A stretch of 64,000 nt of DNA from Synechocystis sp. PCC 7509 (GTDB lineage Bacteria > Cyanobacteriota > Cyanobacteriia > Cyanobacteriales > Chroococcidiopsidaceae). The stretch spans positions 1,693,193-1,757,192 of the forward strand of contig NZ_ALVU02000001.1 in NCBI RefSeq assembly GCF_000332075.2, read 5' to 3'. Made by a program: the position numbers and the translations under genes. The notes beneath the pieces are model-generated. The model was given only the letters and a program-made list of their open reading frames with translations, made no database searches and was not told the DNA's origin. Shown in pieces: positions 17,778 through 27,407 of the stretch (position 1 is its first letter; the number at the start of each line of letters is the position of its first letter).

Positions 17778-18260
17778 CTACAGATTTCTTATCAACAAGA
17801 ACTCTTGAAGACTTTGCGGCTGCATAAAATCGGTATATTGAGCCGCAAAATCTGGTGGTAGGAACTCAAGTAATTGTTGATTTTCAACCCAAACTTCAAT
17901 AATTTTGAAAAAGCCTAAGCGATCGCACGTCACTACTTGCCAGCCTGCGCGAGTGGCAATTTCGTGAATTGTGGCTTCAGAAGTTGCAACCGAAATCGCC
18001 GCATGGAAAGCATTATAGTCAGCGTCGGAGTCATCAGAGTTTCGCACCAGTTGAGTACCAGAAACGAAGTCGTCGGAAGTTGGCGTTAGTTTAGTACCTT
18101 GAGGCATTACCTCAATCATTGTTCCGTGAGGGTCGAGAGCGAGAACAACATAGCTGCCTTCATGGTAGGGAAAGGGCGCTACTTGTCCTTGACAAATCTG
18201 AGCTAAAACTTGGGCGACTTGTTGCGGTTGGTTAGCTGCAATTGAAATGTGGTGAATCAT
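17778..18260 (-). CDS. VOC/glyoxalase-like protein
   Basis: The 160-residue protein begins MIHHISIAANQPQQVAQVLAQI, a VOC-type first strand and helix, followed by YVVLALDPHGTMIEVMPQGT, which holds a glutamate at the usual metal position. A second weak half (NAFHAAISVATSEATIHEIATRAG) follows, with a WVENQQLLEFLPP strand. The vicinal oxygen chelate family includes glyoxalases, dioxygenases and resistance proteins; the substrate cannot be told. It may be cotranscribed with the DUF924 gene. Confidence 0.65.
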   Translation of the reverse strand: MIHHISIAANQPQQVAQVLAQICQGQVAPFPYHEGSYVVLALDPHGTMIEVMPQGTKLTPTSDDFVSGTQLVRNSDDSDADYNAFHAAISVATSEATIHEIATRAGWQVVTCDRLGFFKIIEVWVENQQLLEFLPPDFAAQYTDFMQPQSLQEFLLIRNL

Positions 18261-18301
18261 AATAAAAATCCGTAATTGTAGTTAAGTTTGAGAAACAAAG
18301 A

Positions 18302-18814
18302 TTAAAACCTATGAAAATCCATCAAGTTGTACAAATCTTCATGCCTTCTGGTGTGGGGAAACCAGGAAGGATTTTGCCAACCTGTTGATGGTCTAGAGTC
18401 TGGCGTAACCATTGATAAGTTTTCCGCATAGCCTTTTAGTGTCAAAACCTTGCAGTTAAATTGAATTCCTGCCTGGTTTGCAATTACTTTCCGGCTTTTA
18501 GTTGTGGCGATCGCCACCGTTTCAAAATCTTGTCTTTTCTGACCTACCAAGTTGATTGATGGCAGCACTAAAGCCAAATCTAAATCTGCTTCTGCATTAG
18601 TTTTTAAGGTTACGGAAATTAGTAAACCAAGATTGCTTTGTTGTTGCTTGACTTCATTACCTCGAAAAGTAAACTTCCCTTCAGCGCCTTGATAATCTAA
18701 CTGCGGAACTTTTCGATTTTGCCGAAGTATTTGCGGCAAAAACACTATATGGACAGTCCCAGATTCAGCATCAGTCAATGTAAATCGGTCTGCTTGTTGA
18801 TTTTGATTTTGCAT
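18302..18814 (-). CDS. Conserved-looking protein of unknown function
   Basis: 170 residues, not recognised. The N-terminus is glutamine/asparagine rich (QNQNQQADRF). The rest is strand-rich: GTVHIVFLPQIL, GKFTFRGNEV, LGLLISVTLKTNAEADLDLALVLP and FETVAIATTKSRKV, and it ends NPSWFPHTRRHEDLYNLMDF. No signal peptide or membrane segment is seen. It lies in a minus-strand series of small genes between 17.1 and 19.5 kb with spacers of about 40-70 bases. Confidence 0.55.
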   Translation of the reverse strand: MQNQNQQADRFTLTDAESGTVHIVFLPQILRQNRKVPQLDYQGAEGKFTFRGNEVKQQQSNLGLLISVTLKTNAEADLDLALVLPSINLVGQKRQDFETVAIATTKSRKVIANQAGIQFNCKVLTLKGYAENLSMVTPDSRPSTGWQNPSWFPHTRRHEDLYNLMDFHRF

Positions 18815-18883
18815 TTTTCTTTACGGTTTTTTTAGCAAAGCCGGGGTTTTTAATAAGTATTTGTTTCCGGCTTTAAGGATTGT

Positions 18884-19330
18884 TTAAAAACGAACTTGTG
18901 CAGGTCTGCTAGTGACGCGCAGCACAGATTCTTGGTCAAATCGATCTTTGTATTCCTCAATGATCTCCTCGATTTCCTGTCTGTCTTCTTGGCTATTTGC
19001 GTGAATTAAAATCAGCAGCTTTGTCTTTTCTTTGATAATTCCACTGCTACTAAGAAACTGTCCTTTAGCATCTATCACTGTTAGTCCATCGGGAAAGCGA
19101 GGCGTGACTTCATTTTGCAAAAACAACTGAAAATCTTGCTCTGAAACTTCTCCTGCTGGTTTATTTCTGCCAAAGTACAACTCATCTTGAACAAGTATAT
19201 TTGTGCGGATTTCACTAATTCCTGGCGCTTGGGGAATTTGAGCATTAACTTCTTTTAACCAGACAACAGAACCTGTAAATAGGAGGCTAGTTACAAATAG
19301 AGCGCTGAAACTTTTTCGTAAGGTTCTCAT
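18884..19330 (-). CDS. Secreted DUF3574-like protein
   Basis: About 148 residues from the ATG at 19330. Residues 1-30 form a signal peptide (SFSALFVTSLLFTGSVVWL, with cleavage near VNA). The mature part has QDELYFGRNKPAGEVSEQDFQLFLQNEVTPRFPDGLTV followed by a KTKLLILIH strand and a long acidic helix, the layout of DUF3574. The longer frame to 19390 would put 20 polar residues before the signal and overlap the upstream small gene. The function is unknown. Confidence 0.75.
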   Translation of the reverse strand: MRTLRKSFSALFVTSLLFTGSVVWLKEVNAQIPQAPGISEIRTNILVQDELYFGRNKPAGEVSEQDFQLFLQNEVTPRFPDGLTVIDAKGQFLSSSGIIKEKTKLLILIHANSQEDRQEIEEIIEEYKDRFDQESVLRVTSRPAQVRF

Positions 19331-19356
19331 AGTTTTTGCAGATTTTTTTGCGTTAG

Positions 19357-19521
19357 TTATTGGCTGCTGTTTTGTTCTACCCACTGGCAATAAAGCTTTG
19401 AATTTTCATCTAATTGCCATACTGCAACTAGCTGATGTTGACTTGGTGAATTTTTATTTGGGATAATTAGTTGAGTTTGTGGCGCTTTAATAACTGGAGA
19501 AGTCGCAATATTTTTTTGCAT
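19357..19521 (-). CDS. Small protein of unknown function (54 residues)
   Basis: The ATG at 19521 gives a short soluble protein ending in SPSQHQLVAVWQLDENSKLYCQWVEQ. The pattern LVAVW-x6-LxCxW looks like the small cyanobacterial proteins with a conserved VAxW/CxW core, which is why it is kept despite its size. It lies 26 bases upstream of the DUF3574-like gene on the same strand and is probably cotranscribed. The function is not known. Confidence 0.5.
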   Translation of the reverse strand: MQKNIATSPVIKAPQTQLIIPNKNSPSQHQLVAVWQLDENSKLYCQWVEQNSSQ

Positions 19522-19674
19522 AATTAACCTACCTATTGGCAATAGATTGTTAGTAGTTGTTTGGCTATAACCCCCAACAATTTCTAAAGTAATTGCAAAC
19601 TTTGTAATTGTCGTTACAGAAAATCTCTGGACTTATCAACTACAGCGCTACTATGGGTTTTATAAACATTAACC

Positions 19675-19790
19675 GTAGGGGCGCAAAGTAGCCGTAGTAG
19701 GGGCGCAAAGTAGCCGTAGTAGGGGCGCAAAGTAGCCGTAGTAGGGGCGCAAAGTAGCCGTAGTAGGGGCGCAAAGCTTTGCGCCCCTAC
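19675..19790. repeat. 22-bp tandem repeat (about 4.6 copies) ending in a 28-bp perfect palindrome
   Basis: Four exact units start at 19675, 19697, 19719 and 19741, each beginning GTAGGGGCGCAAAG and ending TAGCCGTA. A fifth begins at 19763 and is cut after 14 bases, where its reverse complement CTTTGCGCCCCTAC follows (19777-19790). Half of a common cyanobacterial interspersed palindrome has thus been tandemly expanded. It fills the 362-base spacer between the small gene at 19521 and the STAND gene at 19884; the rest of the spacer shows only HIP1 sites. Confidence 0.95.
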
Positions 19791-19883
19791 TGTTTAAAAA
19801 TTGCTAAAGGAAATCCGTACTATTCCCTAACCTCTGGAAATCTCAGGTAAAATGCGATCGCTATCGATCGCACTTGGCAGAAA

Positions 19884-21197
19884 ATGAACTTTGAGCAAGC
19901 GCTGGAAACCGTCAATGAATCGGTGTTTGCCCGTTTTGGCAGACATCTAACGGACGTGGAGACAGCGATTTTAATTGGAGCTTTGCAAAGTCAAACCTAC
20001 GAGCAGATTGCTGTTAATTCTGGCTATTCCATCAGCTATATTACCCGCGATGTAGGTCCGAAAGTTTGGAAACTCCTCAGCCAAGCGTTAGGAGAAACGG
20101 TAAGCAAAACCAACTTTCAAACCGCCCTAGAACGACACGGGCGATCGCATAATAGAGCAAATAATAGTTTAGATGAAGACTTTTTAGAAGTTCCAAGCGG
20201 CATAGTACCGATTAATTCCCCTTTTTATATCAAACGTCCCCCCATTGAAGAACGCGCTTATACACAAGTTAGTAAACCAGGGAGTTTAATTCGCATTAAA
20301 GCACCTAGACAAATGGGCAAAACTTCTCTCATGCACAGAATTTTAGCTCATGGCAAAGATGCAGGTTTACGCACGGTGCTATTGAGTTTGCAACAAGCAG
20401 ATAGCGGCATTTTCACCTCCTTAGATAAGTTTCTGCGGTGGTTATGCGCTAACGTCAGTCGTCAGCTTAATTTAGATCCAAAACTAGATAACTATTGGGA
20501 TGCAGATATCGGCAGTAAAGTTAGCTGTACTTTATATTTTCAAGAGTATTTACTCACAGAAATTGATTCCCCGGTGGTTTTAGCCTTAGATGAAGTCAAT
20601 CGAATTTTTGAATATCCCGAAATTTCTAGCGATTTTCTTCCCTTACTGCGCTCTTGGTATGAAGATGCGGCGGAAATAGAACAATGGCAAAAGCTCCGAC
20701 TGGTAATAGTTCATGCTACCGAAGCTTATATTCCTTTAGCAATTAATCAATCTCCTTTTAATGTTGGTTTACCGATTAAATTACCCGAATTTAGTTTAGA
20801 GCAAGTGTTGGATTTAGCCGTGCGTCATCGCCTAGATTCGTTGACAGAGGCGCAATTAGCTACCCTTTTAGCAACTATTGGCGGACATCCTTATTTGGTG
20901 CGGGTGGCGCTTTATCATTTAGCCCGTAACGAAGTATCTTTAAGTCAACTATTACAAACTGCTCCCACCGCAGCCGGGATTTATAGCGACCATTTACGCC
21001 ATCATTTAGCCAATCTCCAAGAGCATCCAGAACTAGCCGCAGCTTACAAACAGGTAGTAATGGCTATTAACCCATTGCCCTTAGATGCGATCGCAGCTTA
21101 TAAATTAGAAAGCATGGGTTTAGTTAAATTACAGTCAAACCAGGCAACGCCAAGCTGTGATTTGTATCGGTTGTACTTCCGCGAACAATTGACCTAA
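19884..21197 (+). CDS. AAA_35/STAND-like ATPase with N-terminal vMAP-type helix-turn-helix
   Basis: 437 residues. Residues 1-85 ([32 protein letters not shown], then [20 protein letters not shown]) match the helix-turn-helix found at the N-terminus of many cyanobacterial vWA-MoxR-associated and STAND proteins. An AAA-like domain follows: Walker A-like [11 protein letters not shown] (about 135), a Walker B-like [12 protein letters not shown], a sensor motif and a winged-helix end ([15 protein letters not shown]). Such proteins are thought to act as signalling or conflict switches. No effector domain is fused. A second AAA_35 gene starts 4 bases later. Confidence 0.8.
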   Translation: MNFEQALETVNESVFARFGRHLTDVETAILIGALQSQTYEQIAVNSGYSISYITRDVGPKVWKLLSQALGETVSKTNFQTALERHGRSHNRANNSLDEDFLEVPSGIVPINSPFYIKRPPIEERAYTQVSKPGSLIRIKAPRQMGKTSLMHRILAHGKDAGLRTVLLSLQQADSGIFTSLDKFLRWLCANVSRQLNLDPKLDNYWDADIGSKVSCTLYFQEYLLTEIDSPVVLALDEVNRIFEYPEISSDFLPLLRSWYEDAAEIEQWQKLRLVIVHATEAYIPLAINQSPFNVGLPIKLPEFSLEQVLDLAVRHRLDSLTEAQLATLLATIGGHPYLVRVALYHLARNEVSLSQLLQTAPTAAGIYSDHLRHHLANLQEHPELAAAYKQVVMAINPLPLDAIAAYKLESMGLVKLQSNQATPSCDLYRLYFREQLT

Positions 21198-21201
21198 AGC
21201 G

Positions 21202-22659
21202 ATGAATAAGTACGAGTATCAAGTTGGCGGTAGTTTAAAAATGGATGCTCTAACTTATGTAGAGCGCCAAGCAGACTACGAGCTTTATAGTGCTTTGCTA
21301 AAGGGCGAATTTTGCTATGTATTTAGTTCTCGGCAAATGGGCAAATCTAGCTTGCGTCTGCGGACTCGGCATCGGTTAGAACAAGCTAGCGGTATGTGTG
21401 CGTCTATTGATATGACTCGTATCGGTAGCCAAAATATTACTCCGACTCAGTGGTATAAAGGCATTGTCGTAGACTTGTTACGGGGTTTTAATTTATTTAA
21501 CAAAGTTGATTTAAAAGCTTGGTGGCAAGAAAAGGAAGATTTATCGCCGCTTCAACGATTGAGTTTGTTTATTGAAGATATTTTATTGGTTCAACTTTTT
21601 CAAGAGAACATTTTTATTTTTGTTGACGAAATTGATAGTATTTTGGGGCTTAATTTTCCCACTGAAGATTTTTTTGCGTTGATTCGCTCTTGCTACAACC
21701 AAAGGGCGGAAAATCCGGCTTACAACCGCCTTACTTGGGCGCTATTTGGGGTTGCAACTCCCACAGATTTAATTGGCGACTGCCAGCGTACTCCGTTTAA
21801 TATTGGTAAATCTATCAATCTATCGGGTTTCAAACTGGCAGAAATTGCCCCTTTAGCCGCCGGATTAGAGGGAAAAGTTGATAATCCCTTGGCGGTACTA
21901 AAAGAGATTTTGGCTTGGACAAATGGGCAACCTTTTTTGACTCAAAAGCTTTGTCAAATAGTGATTCAACAACGATCTAGTGGGAACAAATCGAGCAACG
22001 GCGAAGAAGTGGAGGAGCGTTACAAGTTAGATACTCATTTACCAATTGTTAATTATCATCTAATTGGGTTCTATTATCAGTTTTCGCCCTTCCTGCTCGA
22101 AAAACTTGTGACTTCGCATATCATTGAAAACTGGGAAGTACAAGACGAACCAGAGCATTTACAAACAGTACGCGATCGCTTATTACGAAACGAACAAAGG
22201 GCGGGATCGCTACTAAAACTTTATCAGCAAATATTAGTTGGTGAAGTCGCATCCGATGGCTCTAGAGAGCAAATAGAATTATTACTTTCTGGTTTAGCGA
22301 TCGAGCAAAACGGACAATTGCAAGTAAAAAATCGCATTTATCAAGAGGTTTTTTCTTTAGCTTGGGTAGAAAAACAATTAACGGCATTGCGCCCTTATTC
22401 CCAAGCATTACAGGCATGGTTGGCAAACCATGATTCGGCAAAACTCTTGCGCGGCGAGGCTTTGAATCAAGCTCAAAAGTGGGCAGAAGACAAAAGTTTG
22501 AGCGACTATGACTATCAATTTTTATTAAAAAGCCAACAATGCGATCGCGCAGCAGTAGAGATAAAGCTAAAAGCCGTTATTTGGCGGCAAAAGTTACTTA
22601 TAGGCGCTATCAGTTTGATATTGCTTGTTTTAGGCTCAATAATTTTCTTTACTGATTAG
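21202..22659 (+). CDS. AAA_35/STAND-like ATPase with C-terminal membrane anchor
   Basis: 485 residues. [49 protein letters not shown] is the standard AAA_35 start with its Walker A-like [17 protein letters not shown] is the Walker B, and [14 protein letters not shown] the winged-helix region. A linker ([20 protein letters not shown]) leads to one membrane helix at about 462-482, after which the protein ends. In relatives this helix is usually followed by WD40 repeats or a sensor domain, which are absent here. It is probably cotranscribed with the preceding ATPase. Confidence 0.8.
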   Translation: MNKYEYQVGGSLKMDALTYVERQADYELYSALLKGEFCYVFSSRQMGKSSLRLRTRHRLEQASGMCASIDMTRIGSQNITPTQWYKGIVVDLLRGFNLFNKVDLKAWWQEKEDLSPLQRLSLFIEDILLVQLFQENIFIFVDEIDSILGLNFPTEDFFALIRSCYNQRAENPAYNRLTWALFGVATPTDLIGDCQRTPFNIGKSINLSGFKLAEIAPLAAGLEGKVDNPLAVLKEILAWTNGQPFLTQKLCQIVIQQRSSGNKSSNGEEVEERYKLDTHLPIVNYHLIGFYYQFSPFLLEKLVTSHIIENWEVQDEPEHLQTVRDRLLRNEQRAGSLLKLYQQILVGEVASDGSREQIELLLSGLAIEQNGQLQVKNRIYQEVFSLAWVEKQLTALRPYSQALQAWLANHDSAKLLRGEALNQAQKWAEDKSLSDYDYQFLLKSQQCDRAAVEIKLKAVIWRQKLLIGAISLILLVLGSIIFFTD

Positions 22660-22670
22660 AATTTTCAGGT

Positions 22671-22695
22671 AGAGACGTTGCAACACAACGTCTCT
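22671..22695. terminator. Palindromic repeat between convergent genes, possible bidirectional terminator
   Basis: AGAGACGTTG (22671-22680) and CAACGTCTCT (22686-22695) form a perfect 10-base stem with a 5-base loop in the 57-base spacer between two converging genes. The sequence belongs to the GTAGAGACGTTGCA interspersed family of cyanobacteria. A terminator role is inferred from position; no strong T-run follows. Confidence 0.55.
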
Positions 22696-22716
22696 TGCAT
22701 TGGTTTTGAAATCGCT

Positions 22717-23472
22717 TTAGGGTTCGTTGGGCAAACTCGCCGGATCGATACCTTGAGATTGCAAATAGGCAATTAGCCGTTCTTTTTGCTGACGTTCTTG
22801 GGCGGCAGTTTGACGCTCTTGCTCAATTTGTTCTACTGCCCACAGTAACAAGTTACCTGTTTCGTCCCACCACCGCAACCAGTAACCTGTTCGGGTTTCT
22901 TTCGTCCCTTGCCAAGTTCCTAAAAATAATCCCATCTCCGCAATCCAATGACGACCATTTTCATCCGGTTGCCTTAACTGGTAGCGTCCATTTTCTAGTT
23001 GATAAAATTCTAGTAAACCTCCATCCGGCTCAAAAATTATGTAAAAGGGAACTTGGAGAATTTGCTCGTAGAAAAACCATTTTCCCGGTGGATAAGTTGG
23101 CTTTACAGAATATTCTCTATCCTCATCGTCCGATAAAAATTCCATTACCACCGCCGGAACATCACCTTCTAGGTTAGGTGTGTAACTGCGGCGGTTAGCT
23201 AAGACCTCATTTACACGCGCAATATAAACCCAGTCGGGGGCTTTAGCTACAAATTTTCCATTGAGGGTAGCACAAAGACCAAAATTTGAGGCTATCAACA
23301 TTTGGGGTTGAATGAAACCACTAATTTCTAAACTTTCGCTCAAAGCACCAGCCAAAATTGGCTGACCTGTATTATCCACTGGGTCATCCTCTAGGTGAAA
23401 ATCATCGGGTAATGGTTCCCAAGAAATTACAAGTTCAGTGGAGGCTTTGGTTTCACTAACCTGGGTTGCCAT
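22717..23472 (-). CDS. Uma2 family protein with C-terminal glutamate/glutamine-rich coiled coil
   Basis: The 251-residue protein has an Uma2-like core (LIASNFGLCATLNGKFVAKAPDWVYIARV, VPAVVMEFLSDDED, WFFYEQILQVPFYIIFEPDGGLLEFYQL) and a basic/glutamine coiled tail (EQIEQERQTAAQERQQKERL). It ends in QSQGIDPASLP, a cap also found at the end of the Uma2 protein at 53127 (SRGIDPDNL). The nuclease-type residues D and E-x-x are visible, but activity is unproven. It stands alone and converges on the second ATPase gene. Confidence 0.85.
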   Translation of the reverse strand: MATQVSETKASTELVISWEPLPDDFHLEDDPVDNTGQPILAGALSESLEISGFIQPQMLIASNFGLCATLNGKFVAKAPDWVYIARVNEVLANRRSYTPNLEGDVPAVVMEFLSDDEDREYSVKPTYPPGKWFFYEQILQVPFYIIFEPDGGLLEFYQLENGRYQLRQPDENGRHWIAEMGLFLGTWQGTKETRTGYWLRWWDETGNLLLWAVEQIEQERQTAAQERQQKERLIAYLQSQGIDPASLPNEP

Positions 23473-23603
23473 AAATACTGCCTTTTAGGGATCTGGTTTT
23501 ATTTTATCGTGCTGAGTTTAAATAAACTTTGGGCCTTATTATCCGTAAACCTGTAGCCCTAATCGGTAGATAAATAGTGTAGAAGTGTGGAGGCAGAAAA
23601 ACT

Positions 23604-25025
23604 ATGTTCAAAATCCCAAAAAGTCGCCCCCAATGGTCTAAAGTTCAGCACCGCTTGCGATATCTACTTTTAGCATTAATGTTTAGCCTCCTAATTATCG
23701 CTTGCGATCGCATTTCTACGAGTGATCGAGATTTAGTAAACGCGGCTTTTACCGACAATAAAGTTCTCAAAATCTGGTGGGACAAGGGTTTTACTCTTGA
23801 AGAAGATGAAGCGCTCCAGCAAATTGTCAGTAATTGGGAAAAACAAAGCGGTAATAAAGTCAAGCTTTCTTTTTATAGTACCGACGAGCTATCACAAAAG
23901 GCAGAAAGAGAGCTTCGCACGGGGGATTTGCCGGATTTGATCGCCATGTTCAAAAGCGAAAAATCTCTCACCGCTCGTTTAGCTTGGGAAGGTAAACTTG
24001 CTGATGTTTCTGATGTAATTGCGCCAGTCAAAAACCTATATTCAGAAAATGCCCTAAAAACTGTTAACTTCTACAATCAAACCGCTCAAAAGCGCAGTTA
24101 CTACGCCTTACCAATTCATCAAGCCACAATTCACGTTTACTATTGGCGAGATTTGTTAGAAAAAGTTGGACACAGTAACAAAGATATTCCCACCGATTGG
24201 GATGGTTTCTGGAAGTATTGGACGCAAAGACAGGACGATTTACGGGCAAAAAATGTTGATATTTATGGCTTAGGTTTACCGCTATCGGTAGCTGCTGGAG
24301 ATACTTATCAAACTTTTGAGCAGCTATTAGAAGCTTACGATGTCCAAATGTTAGACGCTAACGGACAACTCACCGTTGATAATCCCCAAGTGCGTCAAGG
24401 AATAGTAAAAATTTTAAATTGGTATAACCAAGCTTACAAACAAGGTTATTTACCACCCGATGCGTTGCATTGGTTGAATCCAGACAACAATCGCAACTTG
24501 CTTAACCGCAAAGTGTTGATGACCACCAATGATACACTTTCCATTGCTACAGCATTGCGTCAAGACCCCGAAACCTATAGCAAAAAGCTAGGAGTGTTGG
24601 AATTACCCAATAAACCTAGCGGTCAAAAAATGCGTTACTTAATTACAGTGCAGCAAGTGATTTTGTTTGCCAATTCTCAACATCAAAAAATTGCTAAAGA
24701 CTTTTTAGCTTACTTAATTCAACCGGAAGTTATTGGTAATTATCTTAAAGTTGCTGGCGGTCGTCATTCTCCCGTACTTAAACCAAATTGGCAAGATCCT
24801 TTTTGGACAAATCCCCAAGATCCTCACGTTTCTACAGCGACGAAGACATTTACTCAGGGGGAAACGCGCTTATTTTATACTTTTTATAATCCTGCTTATA
24901 GCCTAGTTTTGCAGGAAAATGTCTGGGGTCAAGCCCTCAAAAAGGTTCTGGTGGATGGAGTTTCGGCAGAAATAGCCGCCGATGAAGCGATTTCTCGGAT
25001 TAAAGAAATTTTTGCCCAATGGTAA
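23604..25025 (+). CDS. Extracellular solute-binding lipoprotein (family 1), sensor-associated
   Basis: 473 residues with a long N-region, a hydrophobic stretch LLLALMFSLLIIAC and a lipobox cysteine at about residue 34. The mature part has the family 1 (sugar/oligosaccharide) binding fold: VLKIWWDKGFTLEEDEALQQIVSNWEKQSGNKV, LRTGDLPDLIAMF and IAKDFLAYLIQPEVIGNYLKVAGGRHSPVL. No permease or ATPase follows. Instead the stop lies 3 bases from a hybrid histidine kinase with a periplasmic domain. It is therefore more likely a ligand receptor for the kinase than an importer subunit. The ligand is unknown. Confidence 0.85.
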   Translation: MFKIPKSRPQWSKVQHRLRYLLLALMFSLLIIACDRISTSDRDLVNAAFTDNKVLKIWWDKGFTLEEDEALQQIVSNWEKQSGNKVKLSFYSTDELSQKAERELRTGDLPDLIAMFKSEKSLTARLAWEGKLADVSDVIAPVKNLYSENALKTVNFYNQTAQKRSYYALPIHQATIHVYYWRDLLEKVGHSNKDIPTDWDGFWKYWTQRQDDLRAKNVDIYGLGLPLSVAAGDTYQTFEQLLEAYDVQMLDANGQLTVDNPQVRQGIVKILNWYNQAYKQGYLPPDALHWLNPDNNRNLLNRKVLMTTNDTLSIATALRQDPETYSKKLGVLELPNKPSGQKMRYLITVQQVILFANSQHQKIAKDFLAYLIQPEVIGNYLKVAGGRHSPVLKPNWQDPFWTNPQDPHVSTATKTFTQGETRLFYTFYNPAYSLVLQENVWGQALKKVLVDGVSAEIAADEAISRIKEIFAQW

Positions 25026-25028
25026 ATT

Positions 25029-27407
25029 ATGCGCTCTAGCAATCAACACCTTACTACTAAAGTTGCTAGTTTATTCCTACTTTGGTCTTTAGTAGCAATT
25101 GGGGTTGTCGGTGGTGTGGCTTTTTTTAGAGCTAGAGAAGCATTGAAGCAAGCGGCTTTTAATCAACTCAGCGTTGCGGCTACTTTAAAAGAAGAAGAAA
25201 TTACTCGCTGGTTTCAAGATCGAGAGCAAGACTTTTTGGCGATCGCTTTCTTCCCCGAAATTCGCCAAATCAAAGCTCAAAACTACGATTTGGCAACCAG
25301 TAGACGCATTTCAACCTATTTGGTAGAAATTGCCCAAACTAAGCCAGATTTTCAAGAAATTTTTATTCTTGATCGCACTAATAAAGTAATTTTATCCACC
25401 AATAAGCTCCATGTTGGTCAGTATGAGATTTTAGCCGACATTACCTATATTGAGAAAATTGAACCAGGAAACACTGCACCGATTTTTTACGTCTCCCCCG
25501 TTACAGGCAAGCCCACCGTAACCTTTGCTACGCCCCTTAGAGATGCTAAAGGAGTTCGTCAAGGCGTAATTTTGGCTCATTTGAACTTAGATCGCATCGA
25601 TCGCATTGTGCGGGAGCGTACAGGCTTAGGTAAAAGCGGCGAAACTTATTTAGTTGGCTCTTTAGTAGTCAAAACTTTTATTTCTAAAGCCGATAAAACT
25701 GACCAAGAATCATTAATTAGCAGTCAAGGTATTGATACGGCTACCAGTGGAATTAGTGGATTTGGACTGTATGAAAACTATGCCAAAGTACCAGTAATCG
25801 GCGTGTATCGTTGGTTAAATGAACAAGACTTGGCTTTATTAGTGGAAATGGAGCAAGCAGAATCTTTTACCCCAGCGCGTCAATTGGCTGGAACGATTGT
25901 CTTAGTAGGACTTGTATCGGTCGGGTTGCTATCAACTGGAGTGTATTGGCTAACAAAACAGTTGCAAATTTCCCGCGAACAATTAGAAAATTACAGCCAT
26001 AAATTAGAACAAAAAGCCCAAGAAGCTTTAGCTGCTAACCGTGCCAAAAGCGCCTTTTTGGCAAATATGAGCCACGAATTGCGGACACCACTGAGCGCGA
26101 TTCTTGGCTTTACTCAATTGATGACACGCGATCGCACTCTTGATTCTGCTCAATTAGAAAACTTAGCAATTATTAGTCGTAGTGGCGAACACTTACTAAC
26201 CTTAATCAATGATGTTTTATCGATGTCTAAAATCGAGGCAGGGAGCATCATATTAGACGAAAATAGCTTTAATCTTAACAGTCTGTTGGATTCTCTAGCC
26301 GAGATGTTTGCAATCAAAGCTGAAGCGAAGGGATTGGAATTAATTTTTGAGCGCAGCCAAGACTTACCTAACTACCTCCACGCCGATGAAAGTAAGTTGA
26401 GTCAAGTATTAATCAACCTTTTGGGTAACGCGATTAAGTTTACTGAAACCGGGAGAGTAATTTTACGCGCGTCAGTAATTAACAACGAACATTTAACCCT
26501 GCATTTTGAAGTGGAAGACACAGGTACAGGTATTGAGTCTCACGAATTGGAGAAATTATTTAAACCTTTTGTACAAACCCAAGCTGGGCAAAAATCCCAC
26601 CAAGGAACGGGTTTAGGTTTATCTATTAGTCAACAATTTGCCTGTTTGATGAGCGGAGAAATTGCTCTCAAAAGCACTCCCAGTCAAGGTACAGTATTTT
26701 ACTTCGATGTCCCCGTGAAAAAAGAGCAGAAACTTGAGGAAACTGAAACTAAACCGCAAACTAGAGTTATTTCTTTAGCGCCAAATCAACCAACCTACCG
26801 CATTTTAGTAGTAGAAGATCGAGACGAGAATCGTCAATTATTGGTTAAACTGCTAACTTCTATCGGCTTTGAAGTCCGCGCAGCCCAAAACGGACAAGTA
26901 GGCATAAATATCTGGCAAATCTGGAAACCTCACCTAATTTGGATGGATATGAGAATGCCTGTAATGGATGGCTACCAAGCTACTAGACACATTAAAAGTC
27001 AGTTAAATGGACAATCTACAATAATTATCGCCCTTACTGCCAGTGCTTTTGATGAAGAACGAGCTTTAGTATTATCTGCTGGGTGCGATGACTTTGTTTG
27101 CAAACCTTTTTTAGAAGCAGTTATCCTCGAAAAAATGGCTAAGTATTTGGGAGTACGTTACCTCTACGAAGATAGCCAACTACAGCCCCAAGAGACGGCT
27201 TGTTACGTCCTAAAAGCGGCAAGTTTAAGTGTTATGCCTCCAGAGTGGATAGAGCAGCTACGCCAGGCAGCATTGCGGACTGATGAACAACAAATTTTTA
27301 GTTTATTACAGCAAATTTCGGCGACAAATGCACCTTTAGCAAAGGCGCTAACGGAAGCGGTGAATAATTTTCGGATCGATAAAATTATTGATTTATTTCA
27401 ACCATGA
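25029..27407 (+). CDS. Membrane hybrid histidine kinase with periplasmic Cache-like domain and receiver
   Basis: 792 residues. TM1 is at about 13-31, a dCache-like sensor at about 35-275 (ITRWFQDREQDFLAIA, PVTGKPTVTFATPL, GKSGETYLVG) and TM2 at about 283-303. A coiled coil and the HisKA domain follow, with phosphoacceptor His 349 in SHELRTP. The HATPase domain has N-box LLGNAIKFT, DTGTGIE and GTGLGLS. A C-terminal receiver has Asp 640 in MDMRMPVMDG and lysine in VCKPF. A 90-residue helical tail follows. It sits between a binding lipoprotein and a response regulator, with 3- and 4-base junctions, which suggests a ligand-sensing phosphorelay. Confidence 0.92.
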   Translation: MRSSNQHLTTKVASLFLLWSLVAIGVVGGVAFFRAREALKQAAFNQLSVAATLKEEEITRWFQDREQDFLAIAFFPEIRQIKAQNYDLATSRRISTYLVEIAQTKPDFQEIFILDRTNKVILSTNKLHVGQYEILADITYIEKIEPGNTAPIFYVSPVTGKPTVTFATPLRDAKGVRQGVILAHLNLDRIDRIVRERTGLGKSGETYLVGSLVVKTFISKADKTDQESLISSQGIDTATSGISGFGLYENYAKVPVIGVYRWLNEQDLALLVEMEQAESFTPARQLAGTIVLVGLVSVGLLSTGVYWLTKQLQISREQLENYSHKLEQKAQEALAANRAKSAFLANMSHELRTPLSAILGFTQLMTRDRTLDSAQLENLAIISRSGEHLLTLINDVLSMSKIEAGSIILDENSFNLNSLLDSLAEMFAIKAEAKGLELIFERSQDLPNYLHADESKLSQVLINLLGNAIKFTETGRVILRASVINNEHLTLHFEVEDTGTGIESHELEKLFKPFVQTQAGQKSHQGTGLGLSISQQFACLMSGEIALKSTPSQGTVFYFDVPVKKEQKLEETETKPQTRVISLAPNQPTYRILVVEDRDENRQLLVKLLTSIGFEVRAAQNGQVGINIWQIWKPHLIWMDMRMPVMDGYQATRHIKSQLNGQSTIIIALTASAFDEERALVLSAGCDDFVCKPFLEAVILEKMAKYLGVRYLYEDSQLQPQETACYVLKAASLSVMPPEWIEQLRQAALRTDEQQIFSLLQQISATNAPLAKALTEAVNNFRIDKIIDLFQP

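Noticed and set aside
19675-19790. CRISPR array
   Set aside because: The units are contiguous 22-bp tandem copies without spacers, and no cas genes are nearby.
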